NCBI GenBank assembly: GCA_951800145.1
Contig: CATOJE010000015.1
Span: forward strand, 1 to 58,318
Source: an uncultured Lachnospiraceae bacterium
Lineage (GTDB): Bacteria > Bacillota > Clostridia > Lachnospirales > Lachnospiraceae
DNA: 58,318 nucleotides
Reading direction: 5' to 3'
Made by a program: the position numbers and the translations under genes. Below, piece by piece: positions 42,283-50,541 of this stretch. The first letter of the stretch is position 1; every line of letters starts with the position of its first letter. The notes under the pieces are model-generated. The model did not search any database. It worked only from the letters and a program-made list of their open reading frames with translations, and was not told the DNA's origin.

Positions 42283-43356
42283 ATGGAAGCAGATGGTTTA
42301 ATTTTGGCAGGAGGAAAAAGCCGGCGGATGGGAGGGGTGCACAAGGGAGGCCTGATGCTTCACGGCCAGTCCCTGGAAGAGCGGATGATTCGGGAGCTTT
42401 TCCAGGAGGCAGGGACCATCTGGCTTTCCTATGGAACCCAGGTTCGGAAGGAGTATCCAGGCTGTCGATGGGTTCTGGATGAATTTCCGGACTGCGGCCC
42501 TATAGGGGGGCTCCACGCAGGACTGAAGCGGTGTGAGAGCCCGCTGCTGATGGTCTGCGCCTGTGACATGCCCTTTTTAACCATTGAGCTTTTCCGGTAT
42601 CTGTATCACAGCTTAATGGAGACGGAGCAGGGGGAAAATATGCCTTACGATGGGGTGGTGCCAGTGGCCTTTGGCCGGGTGCATCCCCTGGCTGCCCTTT
42701 ACCGGAAGGGGTTTTCTGCGGTTCTGGAGGGGCAGATCATAAAGGGAGATTACCGGCTTATCCACGGGCTGGAAGCGGGCAGAATCTTGTATCTGGATGT
42801 GACCGGGAAGGAAGGGCTGACGAGGATGCTGACCAATGTGAATACCCTGGCCCAGTATGAGGCCATTTCCCAACGCCCTCAGGTGATTGCAATCTGCGGC
42901 GTGAAAAATTCCGGAAAAACAACGCTGCTGGTACGGCTGATCCAGGCCCTCTCCAGGCGGGGGCTTAAGGCGGCGGTGATTAAGCATGACGGCCATGATT
43001 TTACCTGCGATGTGCCGGGGACAGACAGCTTCCGGTTTATGGAGGCAGGGGCCATGGGGACGGCGGTTTATTCCAGGAACCGGACTTTTCTTCACAAGCT
43101 GGGGGAGGCGGATGAGGAGTCGCTGATCTCACAGTTTCCTGAGGTGGATGTGCTGTTTATTGAGGGGATGAAAAAAAGCCGATACCCGAAGCTTGAGGTG
43201 ATCCGGAAGGAGATATCCAGAGAACCGGCGTCGAATCCTGAGGGGAGATTTCTGATTGTAACGGACTGGGAGCCGGAGCATTTTTCAGAGCCGACAGCCG
43301 GGCTGGATCATGTGGAAGAAATTGTGGAGCGGATATTAGAGCAAATGAAAATATAA
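42283..43356 (+). CDS. MobA-MobB fusion for molybdenum cofactor maturation
   Basis: The N-terminal MobA domain (about residues 1-195) transfers GMP to molybdopterin: DGLILAGGKSRRMG, GPIGGLHAGL and CACDMPFL. The C-terminal MobB domain (about 200-357) is a P-loop GTP-binding protein: ICGVKNSGKTTLLVRLI, IKHDGHDF and VDVLFIEGMK. ATG 42283 gives the usual MobA start and has AGGAGG 5 nt upstream. ATG 42217, also in frame with AGGAGG, would add 22 residues and is linked to the hairpin leader. No molybdoenzyme or moa/moe gene is nearby. Confidence 0.9.
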   Translation: MEADGLILAGGKSRRMGGVHKGGLMLHGQSLEERMIRELFQEAGTIWLSYGTQVRKEYPGCRWVLDEFPDCGPIGGLHAGLKRCESPLLMVCACDMPFLTIELFRYLYHSLMETEQGENMPYDGVVPVAFGRVHPLAALYRKGFSAVLEGQIIKGDYRLIHGLEAGRILYLDVTGKEGLTRMLTNVNTLAQYEAISQRPQVIAICGVKNSGKTTLLVRLIQALSRRGLKAAVIKHDGHDFTCDVPGTDSFRFMEAGAMGTAVYSRNRTFLHKLGEADEESLISQFPEVDVLFIEGMKKSRYPKLEVIRKEISREPASNPEGRFLIVTDWEPEHFSEPTAGLDHVEEIVERILEQMKI

Positions 43357-43381
43357 TGTAAAGTATAAGAAGCGGTTTGTG

Positions 43382-43410
43382 TTGTGAGGGGTAGTGAAGT
43401 GTGCTACAAT
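43382..43410 (+). promoter_or_regulatory. Possible promoter of the DUF2156 gene
   Basis: TTGTGA (43382-43387), 17-bp spacer, TACAAT (43405-43410), about 115 bp before the start codon. Confidence 0.5.
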
Positions 43411-43523
43411 ATTTTAAGATGCCAAAGGTTGCATTAAGAACGGACGTATGCCACGCATGATAAATTCTTGGAAGGGATATAATATCAAACATATAAGAAG
43501 GCTTAGAAAGGTGGTAGACGGTA

Positions 43524-44432
43524 TTGGAGGAAGGCTTCCACAGAATAACCCTGGCGGATCGGGAGTGGATGGAACCATTGATCTCCATGGATCAGGAGCT
43601 GGCGGCAGATAATTGCTTTGGAACGTATTACTTGTGGGGAGATGTTTTTGGGCTGCGCATCGCGCGCTGTGAAGACAGGCTGCTGGCCTGCTGTGGAATC
43701 GGTAAGGGGATTTACTTCTTTTACCCTCATGGCAGAGGCAGCCTGAAGGAGGCGGTGAAGGCCATGGAGGACCGGGCGGAGGAGCACGGTGCTGGATTAG
43801 TGATACACGGAGTGACCGCTTTACAGAGGGAAGAGCTGGAGCAGGCTATGCCGGGGCATTTTATGTTTGAGGAAAAAAGCGGCCGTGCTGACTATATTTA
43901 TGAGACGGAGCACCTGGCCTCTTTATCGGGAAAAAGGTATCACAGCAAGAAGAATCACTGTAACCGTTTTGAGAAGGAGTGGCCGGATTGGCACAGGGAG
44001 GTGCTTACAAAGGAGCATGCCCCGGAGTGCCTGCGCTTGCTTTCCGCCTGGGAGGACAGCCGCAGGGAAGGGGCGGATGCAATGCAGGCCGCAGAGCAGA
44101 CAGCAGTGGTAAAATCCTTTCAGTATTACCAGGAGCTGGGGATGGAAGGGATCGCTTTGTACGCCGGTGGCCGCATGGCGGGATTTTCCCTTGGGGAACG
44201 GGTAGGGGAAGTGGGATTTGACGTCCATTTCGAGAAGGCGGACACAGATATCCACGGAGCTTATGCCATGGTAAACCGGGAGATGGCAAGGATGCTGGCA
44301 GAGCATCACCCGGAGGTGAAATACTTAAACCGGGAGGAGGATATGGGGCTGGAAAATCTGCGGAAGGCCAAGGAATCCTATCGTCCGGTGTTCCGGATTG
44401 AGAAATATTCTGCAAGCCTTACAATTTGCTAA
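43524..44432 (+). CDS. DUF2156 (GNAT-fold) protein
   Basis: 302-aa cytoplasmic protein of the DUF2156 family, related to the acyltransferase-like domain of lysyl-phosphatidylglycerol synthases. Seen: DNCFGTYYLWGDVFGLRIARCEDRLL near the start, SGKRYHSKKNHCNRFEKEWPDW in the middle, and MAGFSLGERVGEVGFDVHFEKADTDIHGAYAMVNREMA, KYLNREEDMGLENLRKAKESYRPV at the end. No membrane segments. The start is a TTG at 43524 after aaaggtgg. The substrate is unknown. Confidence 0.82.
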   Translation: MEEGFHRITLADREWMEPLISMDQELAADNCFGTYYLWGDVFGLRIARCEDRLLACCGIGKGIYFFYPHGRGSLKEAVKAMEDRAEEHGAGLVIHGVTALQREELEQAMPGHFMFEEKSGRADYIYETEHLASLSGKRYHSKKNHCNRFEKEWPDWHREVLTKEHAPECLRLLSAWEDSRREGADAMQAAEQTAVVKSFQYYQELGMEGIALYAGGRMAGFSLGERVGEVGFDVHFEKADTDIHGAYAMVNREMARMLAEHHPEVKYLNREEDMGLENLRKAKESYRPVFRIEKYSASLTIC

Positions 44433-44465
44433 GCGGTACACTGGATAAGGCGGATGACAGGCAGT

Positions 44466-44475
44466 ACACTAGTGT
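44466..44475. promoter_or_regulatory. Palindrome acactagtgt upstream of a LacI-type gene
   Basis: Perfect 10-bp palindrome 59 bp before the regulator start; a second gtacact lies at about 44437. It might be an autoregulatory operator. The evidence is only symmetry and position. Confidence 0.3.
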
Positions 44476-44534
44476 CTTGTCTGGATTATATCTAGCAGAT
44501 GGCGGCGTGGATGGGGAGAAGAGGAATCGAAGCT

Positions 44535-45524
44535 ATGACCATATATGATATTGCAAAGATTGCCGGGGTTTCGGCCAGCACGGTATCCAGAGTGGCGAAC
44601 CACAAGCCGGGGATCAAGGAGGAGACCAGAAAGCAGATTCAGGCGCTTCTGGAGGAGTATAATTACCGCCCCAATGAGACGGCAAGGGGGCTGGTTAAGC
44701 AGTCCAGCCGTATGATAGGAATTTTAATCACAGATATCCGGTATGCCCACCATGTGGATATTGCCTATCATATCGAGCAGGAGGTGGAAAAGCAGGGATA
44801 CTGCAGCCTGATTGTCAATACCGGGCTTTCCGATGAGAAAAAGGTAAAGGCCATCGAAATGCTTTCCCAGCGGCGGGTGGACGGCGTAATTCTGGTGGGC
44901 TCTACCTTCCAGTGTGATGCAGTAAGAGAGGCGCTGGCAGTGTGCTTTCCTAAGGAGCCGGTGGTAATTACGAATGGCTATGTGGAGCTTCCCAATGTAT
45001 ATGGGGTACTGGTGGATGAAAGGGAGGGGATGGAGGCGAGTGTCCGTTTTATGGCGAAAAGGGGCCGCAGGAAGCTGGCCTTTATCCTTCCCAACCGAAC
45101 GCCCAGCAACCTGTCTAAGGAAAAGGGCTTTATCGCTGCCATGGAGGAGCTGGGCTGGAGCCGGGAGCAGCTGTGGATCTACACGGCGCCCACCACGCTG
45201 GAGGATGGAAGGCGGATTACAGAGCAGATTTTAGAGGAGCATCCAGATGTGGAGGGGATGATCTTCGGCGAGGATCTGTCAGCTGTGGGAGGGATGCGGG
45301 TGCTTCTGGACCGGCAGATCCACGTCCCGGGGCAGGTGGCGGTAATGGGAGTGGATAATTCCAGATATTGTGATATCTGCTATCCTAAGCTGACCTCCTT
45401 AAATAATAAGATGGTGGAGATGAGCTTCGAGGCTGCCAGGATCTTGCTGGATGGCCTGGAGGGACGGAAGAATCCGGAGAAGATCATGCTGTTTTCCAAT
45501 ATTGTGGAGAGAGAGAGCACGTAA
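44535..45524 (+). CDS. LacI-family transcriptional regulator (orphan)
   Basis: 329 aa. The DNA-binding head MTIYDIAKIAGVSASTVSRVANHKPGIKEETR is followed by a hinge and a sugar-binding-protein-like effector domain (IGILITDIRYAHHVDIAYHIE, RRVDGVILVG, VAVMGVDNSRYCDICYPKLTSL). ATG 44535 gives the standard family start; gaggaatcg lies upstream. An ATG at 44499 is less likely. No transport or catabolic gene is directly attached, so its target is unclear. Confidence 0.92.
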   Translation: MTIYDIAKIAGVSASTVSRVANHKPGIKEETRKQIQALLEEYNYRPNETARGLVKQSSRMIGILITDIRYAHHVDIAYHIEQEVEKQGYCSLIVNTGLSDEKKVKAIEMLSQRRVDGVILVGSTFQCDAVREALAVCFPKEPVVITNGYVELPNVYGVLVDEREGMEASVRFMAKRGRRKLAFILPNRTPSNLSKEKGFIAAMEELGWSREQLWIYTAPTTLEDGRRITEQILEEHPDVEGMIFGEDLSAVGGMRVLLDRQIHVPGQVAVMGVDNSRYCDICYPKLTSLNNKMVEMSFEAARILLDGLEGRKNPEKIMLFSNIVEREST

Positions 45525-45713
45525 CAATTCATTTCTGGGTGAGGCCGATGCACTGGAGGGACGAAAGGATTTTGCTGACTGCTTATGGAAATCGGAACCG
45601 TTCAGGCGGGACGCCCCCTTGCCTACGCTGGACAAAAAGCTGCGGCAAGATACAGCGAAAGGAGAAGGTTTGTGGCAGGTAGAAAATTATTTTAGAAAAT
45701 TTTAAAAATACTA

Positions 45714-45741
45714 TTGCATTTTTGGAAATATGAGATATAAT
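45714..45741 (+). promoter_or_regulatory. Promoter of tRNA-Arg
   Basis: TTGCAT (45714-45719), 16-bp spacer, perfect TATAAT (45736-45741), 9 bp before the mature tRNA 5' end. Confidence 0.8.
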
Positions 45742-45750
45742 AATGGAGAT

Positions 45751-45822
45751 GCGTCTGTAGCTCAGTGGATAGAGCAGTGGCCTCCGGAGCCGCGTGCGGA
45801 GGTTCGATTCCTCTCAGACGCA
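45751..45822 (+). tRNA. tRNA-Arg (anticodon CCG)
   Basis: 72 nt that fold into a full cloverleaf: acceptor gcgtctg/cagacgc, D stem gctc/gagc, anticodon stem gtggc/gccgc with loop ctccgga (CCG at positions 34-36), 4-nt variable loop, T stem ggagg/cctct with loop ttcgatt, discriminator A. The CCA end is not encoded. Reads CGG codons. Confidence 0.95.
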
Positions 45823-45915
45823 TTCTTTTTATTTCAAAATTTTATTTCAAAAATCGCATCCATAGCCTGAACCGCTGCGTGGTGACCACCTGCGACGCAA
45901 TGGTTTTCCCAAGAA

Positions 45916-45944
45916 GTACCTGCTTTCTGGCAGGTGCTTTTTTT
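45916..45944 (+). terminator. Intrinsic terminator downstream of tRNA-Arg
   Basis: 8-bp stem gtacctgc/gcaggtgc (45916-45923 with 45930-45937), 6-nt loop, T7. Confidence 0.85.
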
Positions 45945-45995
45945 ACTTTATAGGGAGAATCAAACTTCTCCGCTTGAATAAATGAAGTTTGCCTG

Positions 45996-46211
45996 TGAAA
46001 CATCATGAAACAATTATGAAACATTATGAAACATATTGACAAGGGAAGGAAAAATCCGTATATTAAAAATAAATAAATACAGGCGTGAAAAAAAGAAAAA
46101 AATAGGGTAATTTACTAATAAATTTTGCCTGCCCTTAGATGTAATATTTAAATGAAACATATTGATGAAAATATGAAACAATATAGTGAAACAAAAGGAG
46201 AAACTGTTTCA
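45996..46211 (+). promoter_or_regulatory. TGAAAC operator array and promoter of the sugar operon
   Basis: TGAAAC starts at 45996, 46006, 46017 and 46027, spaced 10-11 bp, i.e. on one face of the helix. Immediately downstream is TTGACA (46036-46041), 17 bp, TATATT (46059-46064). More copies lie at 46153, 46174 and 46187, and an inverted copy, GTTTCA, at 46206-46211 overlaps the regulator start codon. The A/T-rich stretch 45945-46210 has no gene. The likely ligand is the LacI-type protein encoded next; this is inference. Confidence 0.7.
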
Positions 46212-47197
46212 TGACCATTTACCAGATAGCCAGCCAGGCGGGAGTTTCACCGGCTACGGTTTCCCGCTATTTTAATACCATTCAGAAGGTCAGCGACCAG
46301 ACGCGGAAAAAGATCGAGCGGGTGCTGATGGAGAATGGGGAGAATGATAAGACCATCCGTAGGAAGCGGACCGGGATCATTGTATTTTTAATTGAGTACA
46401 TGAAAATCGAGTTTTTCCGGTGCATTCTCCAGATGTTTATTGAGGAATCCCAGGGAACCGGCCTGCAGCTGGTGTACCTTCCCACCAATAATCTGGACAC
46501 AGAGAAATGCCATAATATTATCCGGGGATTAAATCCGGACGGGATCGTGATGTTTGATGTGGTGGATCCGTTTCAGATACTTCAGTTCGCGGAGACCATC
46601 AACAGCCATGTGGTGATTTTCGGGGAGGAGATGACCGGGGCCAATGCCTTTATGATCCACGTGAATGACGTGGCGGCGGCTTACGAGGGAACCAATTATC
46701 TGCTGGATTTGGGCCACAAAAAGCTTTTATTTTACTCCAATTATCCCAAGGGCATTAATTCCAATTATCAGCGGCTGTCCGGCTGCAAGGTGGCCATGGA
46801 GGAGCACGGCTTAAAATTTGACCAGGCAACCATGGTCCGCTTCGGCACGCTGACCTATGAGAATGGGTACAAGCAGGTGAAGAAGGCTTTGGAGGAGGGA
46901 CTGGAGTTTACGGCAGTCTTTGCCTTTAGCGACGGGGCTGCGCTGGGTGCGATTCACGCTATTTTAGACCAGGGACTTTCGGTGCCGGGGGATATCTCTG
47001 TTTTGGGCTTTGACGATCTGCCCCTGGCAGTCCGCAGCAGGCCGCAGATCACCACCATCCGCCAGCCCCTGCGGGGGTTTGTGCGGCATACCATTTCCGT
47101 CTTTCTCCATGAGGATTACTCGATGCTGAAAAAGACCATGGTGCTCCCCCATAAGCTGGTGGAGCGGGAAAGCTGCCGGTCATTATTTGCGGAGTGA
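46211..47197 (+). CDS. LacI-family regulator of the GH4/ABC operon
   Basis: 328 aa. The head MTIYQIASQAGVSPATVSRYFNTIQKVSDQTRKKIE is followed by a shortened hinge (NDKTIRRKRTG) and the effector domain (FGEEMTGANAFMIHVNDVAAAYEGTNYLLDLGHKKLLFYSN, ISVLGFDDLPLAVRSRPQITTI). The ATG follows aaaaggagaa. It is first in a run of six same-strand genes with short gaps, so it probably controls them and itself through the TGAAAC sites. The inducing sugar is unknown. Confidence 0.92.
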   Translation: MTIYQIASQAGVSPATVSRYFNTIQKVSDQTRKKIERVLMENGENDKTIRRKRTGIIVFLIEYMKIEFFRCILQMFIEESQGTGLQLVYLPTNNLDTEKCHNIIRGLNPDGIVMFDVVDPFQILQFAETINSHVVIFGEEMTGANAFMIHVNDVAAAYEGTNYLLDLGHKKLLFYSNYPKGINSNYQRLSGCKVAMEEHGLKFDQATMVRFGTLTYENGYKQVKKALEEGLEFTAVFAFSDGAALGAIHAILDQGLSVPGDISVLGFDDLPLAVRSRPQITTIRQPLRGFVRHTISVFLHEDYSMLKKTMVLPHKLVERESCRSLFAE

Positions 47198-47248
47198 TGT
47201 GAATAGCAGGCCGTGAACGTAACCATTATTCCATAAGGAGGAAGCAGA

Positions 47249-48082
47249 ATGAAGCAGATAAAACAAATAGCCGGGAAGGCATTGGCCGGGCTTTTCCTGA
47301 TTTATGTGGTGGTGGTCTGCCTGGGCCCCTTGATCTGGGTGTTCTTTCAGGCTTTTAAGACAAATAAGGAGATCCTTATCTCCGCCTTTGCCCTGCCCAA
47401 AGCCTTCCGCCTGGATGGCTTTCGGGTAGCGCTGGAGACCGCGCCCATTCTTTTATACTTTCGAAACAGTGTGGTGATCTCTGTGGTGAATACGGGAATC
47501 ACAGTGGTGGCGGTGTCCATGGCCGCCTATATGACAGCCCGGTTCCAGTTTCGGGGGAAACGGTTTTTCACCTTGATGCTGTCCTCCTCTCTGCTGATTC
47601 CCGTTTCCTCGCTGTTAATGCCCATTTATTTGCTGTTAACGAAGATGGGGATGATTGACACCATGAGGGGATTGATCCTGATCTATGCTGCCCTGGGCCT
47701 GCCCACCTCCCTGTTTATTCTTCAGAGTACCTTTCAGGGAATCCCGAGAGAGCTGGAGGAGGCGGCCTATATTGACGGGGCGGGGGTGTTCTACACCTTT
47801 TTTACCATTATCCTGCCTATCGCCAAGCCTGGGGTGGCCACAGCGGCCACGCTCCACTTCATTACCTCCTGGAATGAATTTATGTTTGCGCTGGTGATGA
47901 CCAAGAGCGCCTCTGTGCGGACACTGCCTCTGGCTTTGAATTATTTTACATCCCAGTTTTCCTTTAATTATACTGCCATGTTTGCGGCAATTGTGTTGTC
48001 GATCCTGCCAAGTATTCTTGTGTTTATCTGCCTTCAGGAGCAGATCACCGCAAGTATGGTTTCCGGATCGCTAAAAGGGTAA
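47249..48082 (+). CDS. Carbohydrate ABC permease, MalG type
   Basis: Six-helix inner-membrane subunit, 277 aa, of a CUT1-type sugar importer. The EAA loop reads ELEEAAYIDGAGVFYTFFTIILPIAKPG. MalG-type N-terminus (one helix then FFQAFKTNKEILISAFALP) and C-terminus. A strong site ataaggagg precedes it. It is separated from its MalF-type partner by the binding-protein gene, an uncommon order. No ATPase is encoded in the operon, so a shared MsmK-type ATPase elsewhere would be needed. Confidence 0.92.
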   Translation: MKQIKQIAGKALAGLFLIYVVVVCLGPLIWVFFQAFKTNKEILISAFALPKAFRLDGFRVALETAPILLYFRNSVVISVVNTGITVVAVSMAAYMTARFQFRGKRFFTLMLSSSLLIPVSSLLMPIYLLLTKMGMIDTMRGLILIYAALGLPTSLFILQSTFQGIPRELEEAAYIDGAGVFYTFFTIILPIAKPGVATAATLHFITSWNEFMFALVMTKSASVRTLPLALNYFTSQFSFNYTAMFAAIVLSILPSILVFICLQEQITASMVSGSLKG

Positions 48083-48115
48083 TTATGCGGCCACATAATG
48101 ATAAATATGTACGTT

Positions 48116-48150
48116 CGGAGTCTCTTTGCGTCTGATTTTGTGAGATTCCG
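48116..48150 (+). other. Hairpin between permease and binding-protein genes
   Basis: cggagtctc (48116-48124) pairs with gagattccg (48142-48150), nine pairs including one G-T, with a 17-nt loop and no T-run. It might protect the downstream mRNA end and raise binding-protein output. Confidence 0.5.
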
Positions 48151-48182
48151 AGAGTGCACAAATAAAAAATGGAGGAATTTCT

Positions 48183-49538
48183 ATGAAAAAGAGAAGGTTA
48201 GCTGTGATTGCAGCAGCATTAGGAACCGTGATGTTAGCAGGCTGCGGACAGGGATCCGGCAGCGGAGGAAGCGCTCAGGCTACGACCCAGGCGGCAGAGT
48301 CCGCTGCTGCCTCCTCGGCGGAGGAGCCGGCAGCAAAGGCAGAGGCCAAGGAGGGAGCCGGGGAAGTGATTCAGATCGATTATCCCACCTTTATGTGCGG
48401 CACTGCCAGCGTAGCCGGATGGTTCCAGGAGAGGTGCCAGGCCTTTAATGAGCAGTACGCGGGGAAATATGAGATCGTGGTGGAGGAGATCCCTAATACC
48501 CAGGATTATGTAGATAAGATGAAGGTGCTATACAGCTCCGACTCCCTTCCGGATGTGGTGAATACCGGGGGCTACAATATCATTGACATGATGCAGGATA
48601 AGCTGGTGGACTTAACTCCCTACGTGGATGAGGAGTGGCGCAGCACCATGAGCGACATCGGGATTGCCGTAAACTCCCGGGATGGGAAGCTCTATGGAAT
48701 CCCCTCCACCCGTCAGCTGGTGGGATACTTCTATAATAAAGACCTATTTGCACAGGCAGGGATTGAAGCCCCGGCAAAGACCTGGGATGAATTCTTCGAG
48801 CAGTGCGAGGCCTTAAAGCAGGCGGGGATTGTTCCCATGTCCATGGATACCGCTGACTCCGGCTGGTGCACCAGCCTTTTCCTGGGCGCTATGACAGCCA
48901 GCAATGAGGCAGGGGAGGAATTTATGAATACCCTCCAGCCAAGGGATTACAATGTGCCGGAATTCATCGATGCGGTGGCAAAGGTTCAGCGCTTGTTCCA
49001 GGAGTACACCACCCCGGATTCCATCGGCGGCGATTACGCGGCAGCGGCGAATAATTTCCAGAATGAAATCACAGCCATGATCGCCAATGGCCCCTGGATG
49101 GTTCAGAACTTCTACGATACCACGAAGTGTGAAGAGGGCTTTTATGAAAAGGTGGGCACAGCCATGTACCCGGAGGGGACCATGTACAATGCAGCCCAGA
49201 CTGGCTGGCATGTAGCTGCAAAGACCCCGGAGAAGATAGAGGCCGCCATTGAGATGATTAAATTTATGACCAGCGAGGAGAGCCAGAAGCTGTATCTGGA
49301 GGTGACGGGAAATATCTGTGACCGGAACCTTACCTCAGACAAGGTTTACCCATTGGTGAATGAGGTAATAGAGAACGCGGCGGTTTCAACCTACAATATC
49401 AATGATTATCAGAGCCTGTGGTATGCCAATGTGGTGGACGAAGTAAGCGTGCAGTATCCCCTTCTGGCCCAGGGGGAGATGACGCCGGAGGAATTCGCGG
49501 CAGCCCTGACGGCAGCGGCGGAGAAAAACGAGAAGTAA
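48183..49538 (+). CDS. Sugar-binding lipoprotein of the ABC importer
   Basis: 451-aa extracellular solute-binding protein family 1 member. Signal peptide with lipobox MLAGC (Cys21), Gly/Ser/Ala-rich linker to about residue 58, then the binding fold: YVDKMKVLYSSDSLPDVVNTG, LYGIPSTRQLVGYFYNKDLFAQAGIE and MIANGPWMV. The start follows tggaggaattt. It delivers the sugar to the two flanking permeases. Oligosaccharide specificity cannot be read from the sequence. Confidence 0.93.
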   Translation: MKKRRLAVIAAALGTVMLAGCGQGSGSGGSAQATTQAAESAAASSAEEPAAKAEAKEGAGEVIQIDYPTFMCGTASVAGWFQERCQAFNEQYAGKYEIVVEEIPNTQDYVDKMKVLYSSDSLPDVVNTGGYNIIDMMQDKLVDLTPYVDEEWRSTMSDIGIAVNSRDGKLYGIPSTRQLVGYFYNKDLFAQAGIEAPAKTWDEFFEQCEALKQAGIVPMSMDTADSGWCTSLFLGAMTASNEAGEEFMNTLQPRDYNVPEFIDAVAKVQRLFQEYTTPDSIGGDYAAAANNFQNEITAMIANGPWMVQNFYDTTKCEEGFYEKVGTAMYPEGTMYNAAQTGWHVAAKTPEKIEAAIEMIKFMTSEESQKLYLEVTGNICDRNLTSDKVYPLVNEVIENAAVSTYNINDYQSLWYANVVDEVSVQYPLLAQGEMTPEEFAAALTAAAEKNEK

Positions 49539-49563
49539 TAAAAATGAAGCTGGAGGTAACCTT

Positions 49564-50430
49564 ATGCGAATCAAAAAACATATCCTGTTTGTGTTTCTGC
49601 TGCCCTGTCTGCTTTTGTTTGCACTGATTTATCTGCTTCCCATCGGGGTGGTGGCAGTAACCTCCTTTACCAGCTGGAAGATCGGCACGGATATTCGTTT
49701 TTGCGGCGTGGACAACTATCTCCAGGCAGTGAAGGATCCTAATGTGGGGGTGGCGCTGCTTCACACGCTTTTCTGGGTTGTGCTGCAGGCAACCGTCCAT
49801 GTGGCCCTGGGCGTCACCCTGGCGCTGATCCTTTCCAGGCGGCGCCGGGGCTGGCGGGCCATCCGCACCATTTCCATGATACCCAACATCATCCCTGCAT
49901 CCGCCCTGGCCATCATTTTTCTCCGGGTATTTGATGCTAATGGCCTGATCAACTCTCTGCTTCAGGCTGTCACAGGGAAGCCTGTACAGATCCAGTGGTA
50001 TTTTCAGGTGAAGACAGCTATGATCCCGGTGACCTTAAGCTGGCTGATTTACTCCGGCCTGATTACCATCCTGGTGCTTGCGGCGATTATGGGGGTATCC
50101 TCGGAGCTGTCGGATTCGGCAAAGATTGACGGGGCCCGAGGGCTTCAGATTGATTTTCTGGTAATTCTTCCGATTATCCGGAATACCATCGGCACAGCGG
50201 TGATCATTGCCGCCACCAGCATGCTCAAGGAGTTTGAGCTGATCTTCCTAACCACTAATGGAGGCCCTGGCAATAAGACGCTGAACATGCCTCTTTACTT
50301 ATATAAAACCTCCCTGATTGAAAATAATTACGGATATGGCAATGCCATGGGAGTGATGCTGATTGTGCTGGGAGTGGGGATTGTATTTGCGGTAAATAAG
50401 CTGTTTCGGATGGATGAGTCGGTTTACTGA
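49564..50430 (+). CDS. Carbohydrate ABC permease, MalF type
   Basis: 288 aa, six helices. N-terminus FVFLLPCLLLFALIYLLPIGVVAVTSF, EAA loop ELSDSAKIDGARGLQIDFLVILPIIRNT, then the TNGGPGNKTLNMPLYLYKTSL segment typical of MalF-type subunits. Pairs with the MalG-type permease two genes upstream. Start preceded by ctggaggtaac. Confidence 0.92.
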   Translation: MRIKKHILFVFLLPCLLLFALIYLLPIGVVAVTSFTSWKIGTDIRFCGVDNYLQAVKDPNVGVALLHTLFWVVLQATVHVALGVTLALILSRRRRGWRAIRTISMIPNIIPASALAIIFLRVFDANGLINSLLQAVTGKPVQIQWYFQVKTAMIPVTLSWLIYSGLITILVLAAIMGVSSELSDSAKIDGARGLQIDFLVILPIIRNTIGTAVIIAATSMLKEFELIFLTTNGGPGNKTLNMPLYLYKTSLIENNYGYGNAMGVMLIVLGVGIVFAVNKLFRMDESVY

Positions 50431-50462
50431 CAGAACAGGCGTCCATTGCCGGGCGCATGCAG

Positions 50463-50506
50463 GTTTACTTTAAAAGTCTGCCGCCCATTAGGCGGCATGC
50501 ATTCAG
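50463..50506 (-). repeat. Dispersed intergenic palindrome, copy C
   Basis: On the minus strand: cctgaatgcatgccgcctaa, then a gggcggc right arm and acttttaaagtaaac. Matches copies at 14713-14757 and 36199-36239 but in the opposite orientation to the local transcript. It lies between the MalF-type permease and the GH4 gene. Confidence 0.7.
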
Positions 50507-50541
50507 GGATGCATGAAGGCTTAGAAAGGAATGGTTTTGAT

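Noticed and set aside
44463-44475. Relation between gtacactagt near 23866 and near 44464
   Set aside because: A 10-bp match in two intergenic places can occur by chance and the flanks do not align.
45525-45750. Small gene between the orphan LacI gene and tRNA-Arg
   Set aside because: An 84-codon open frame begins inside the regulator gene in another frame and lacks a ribosome binding site; only the tRNA promoter is supported here.
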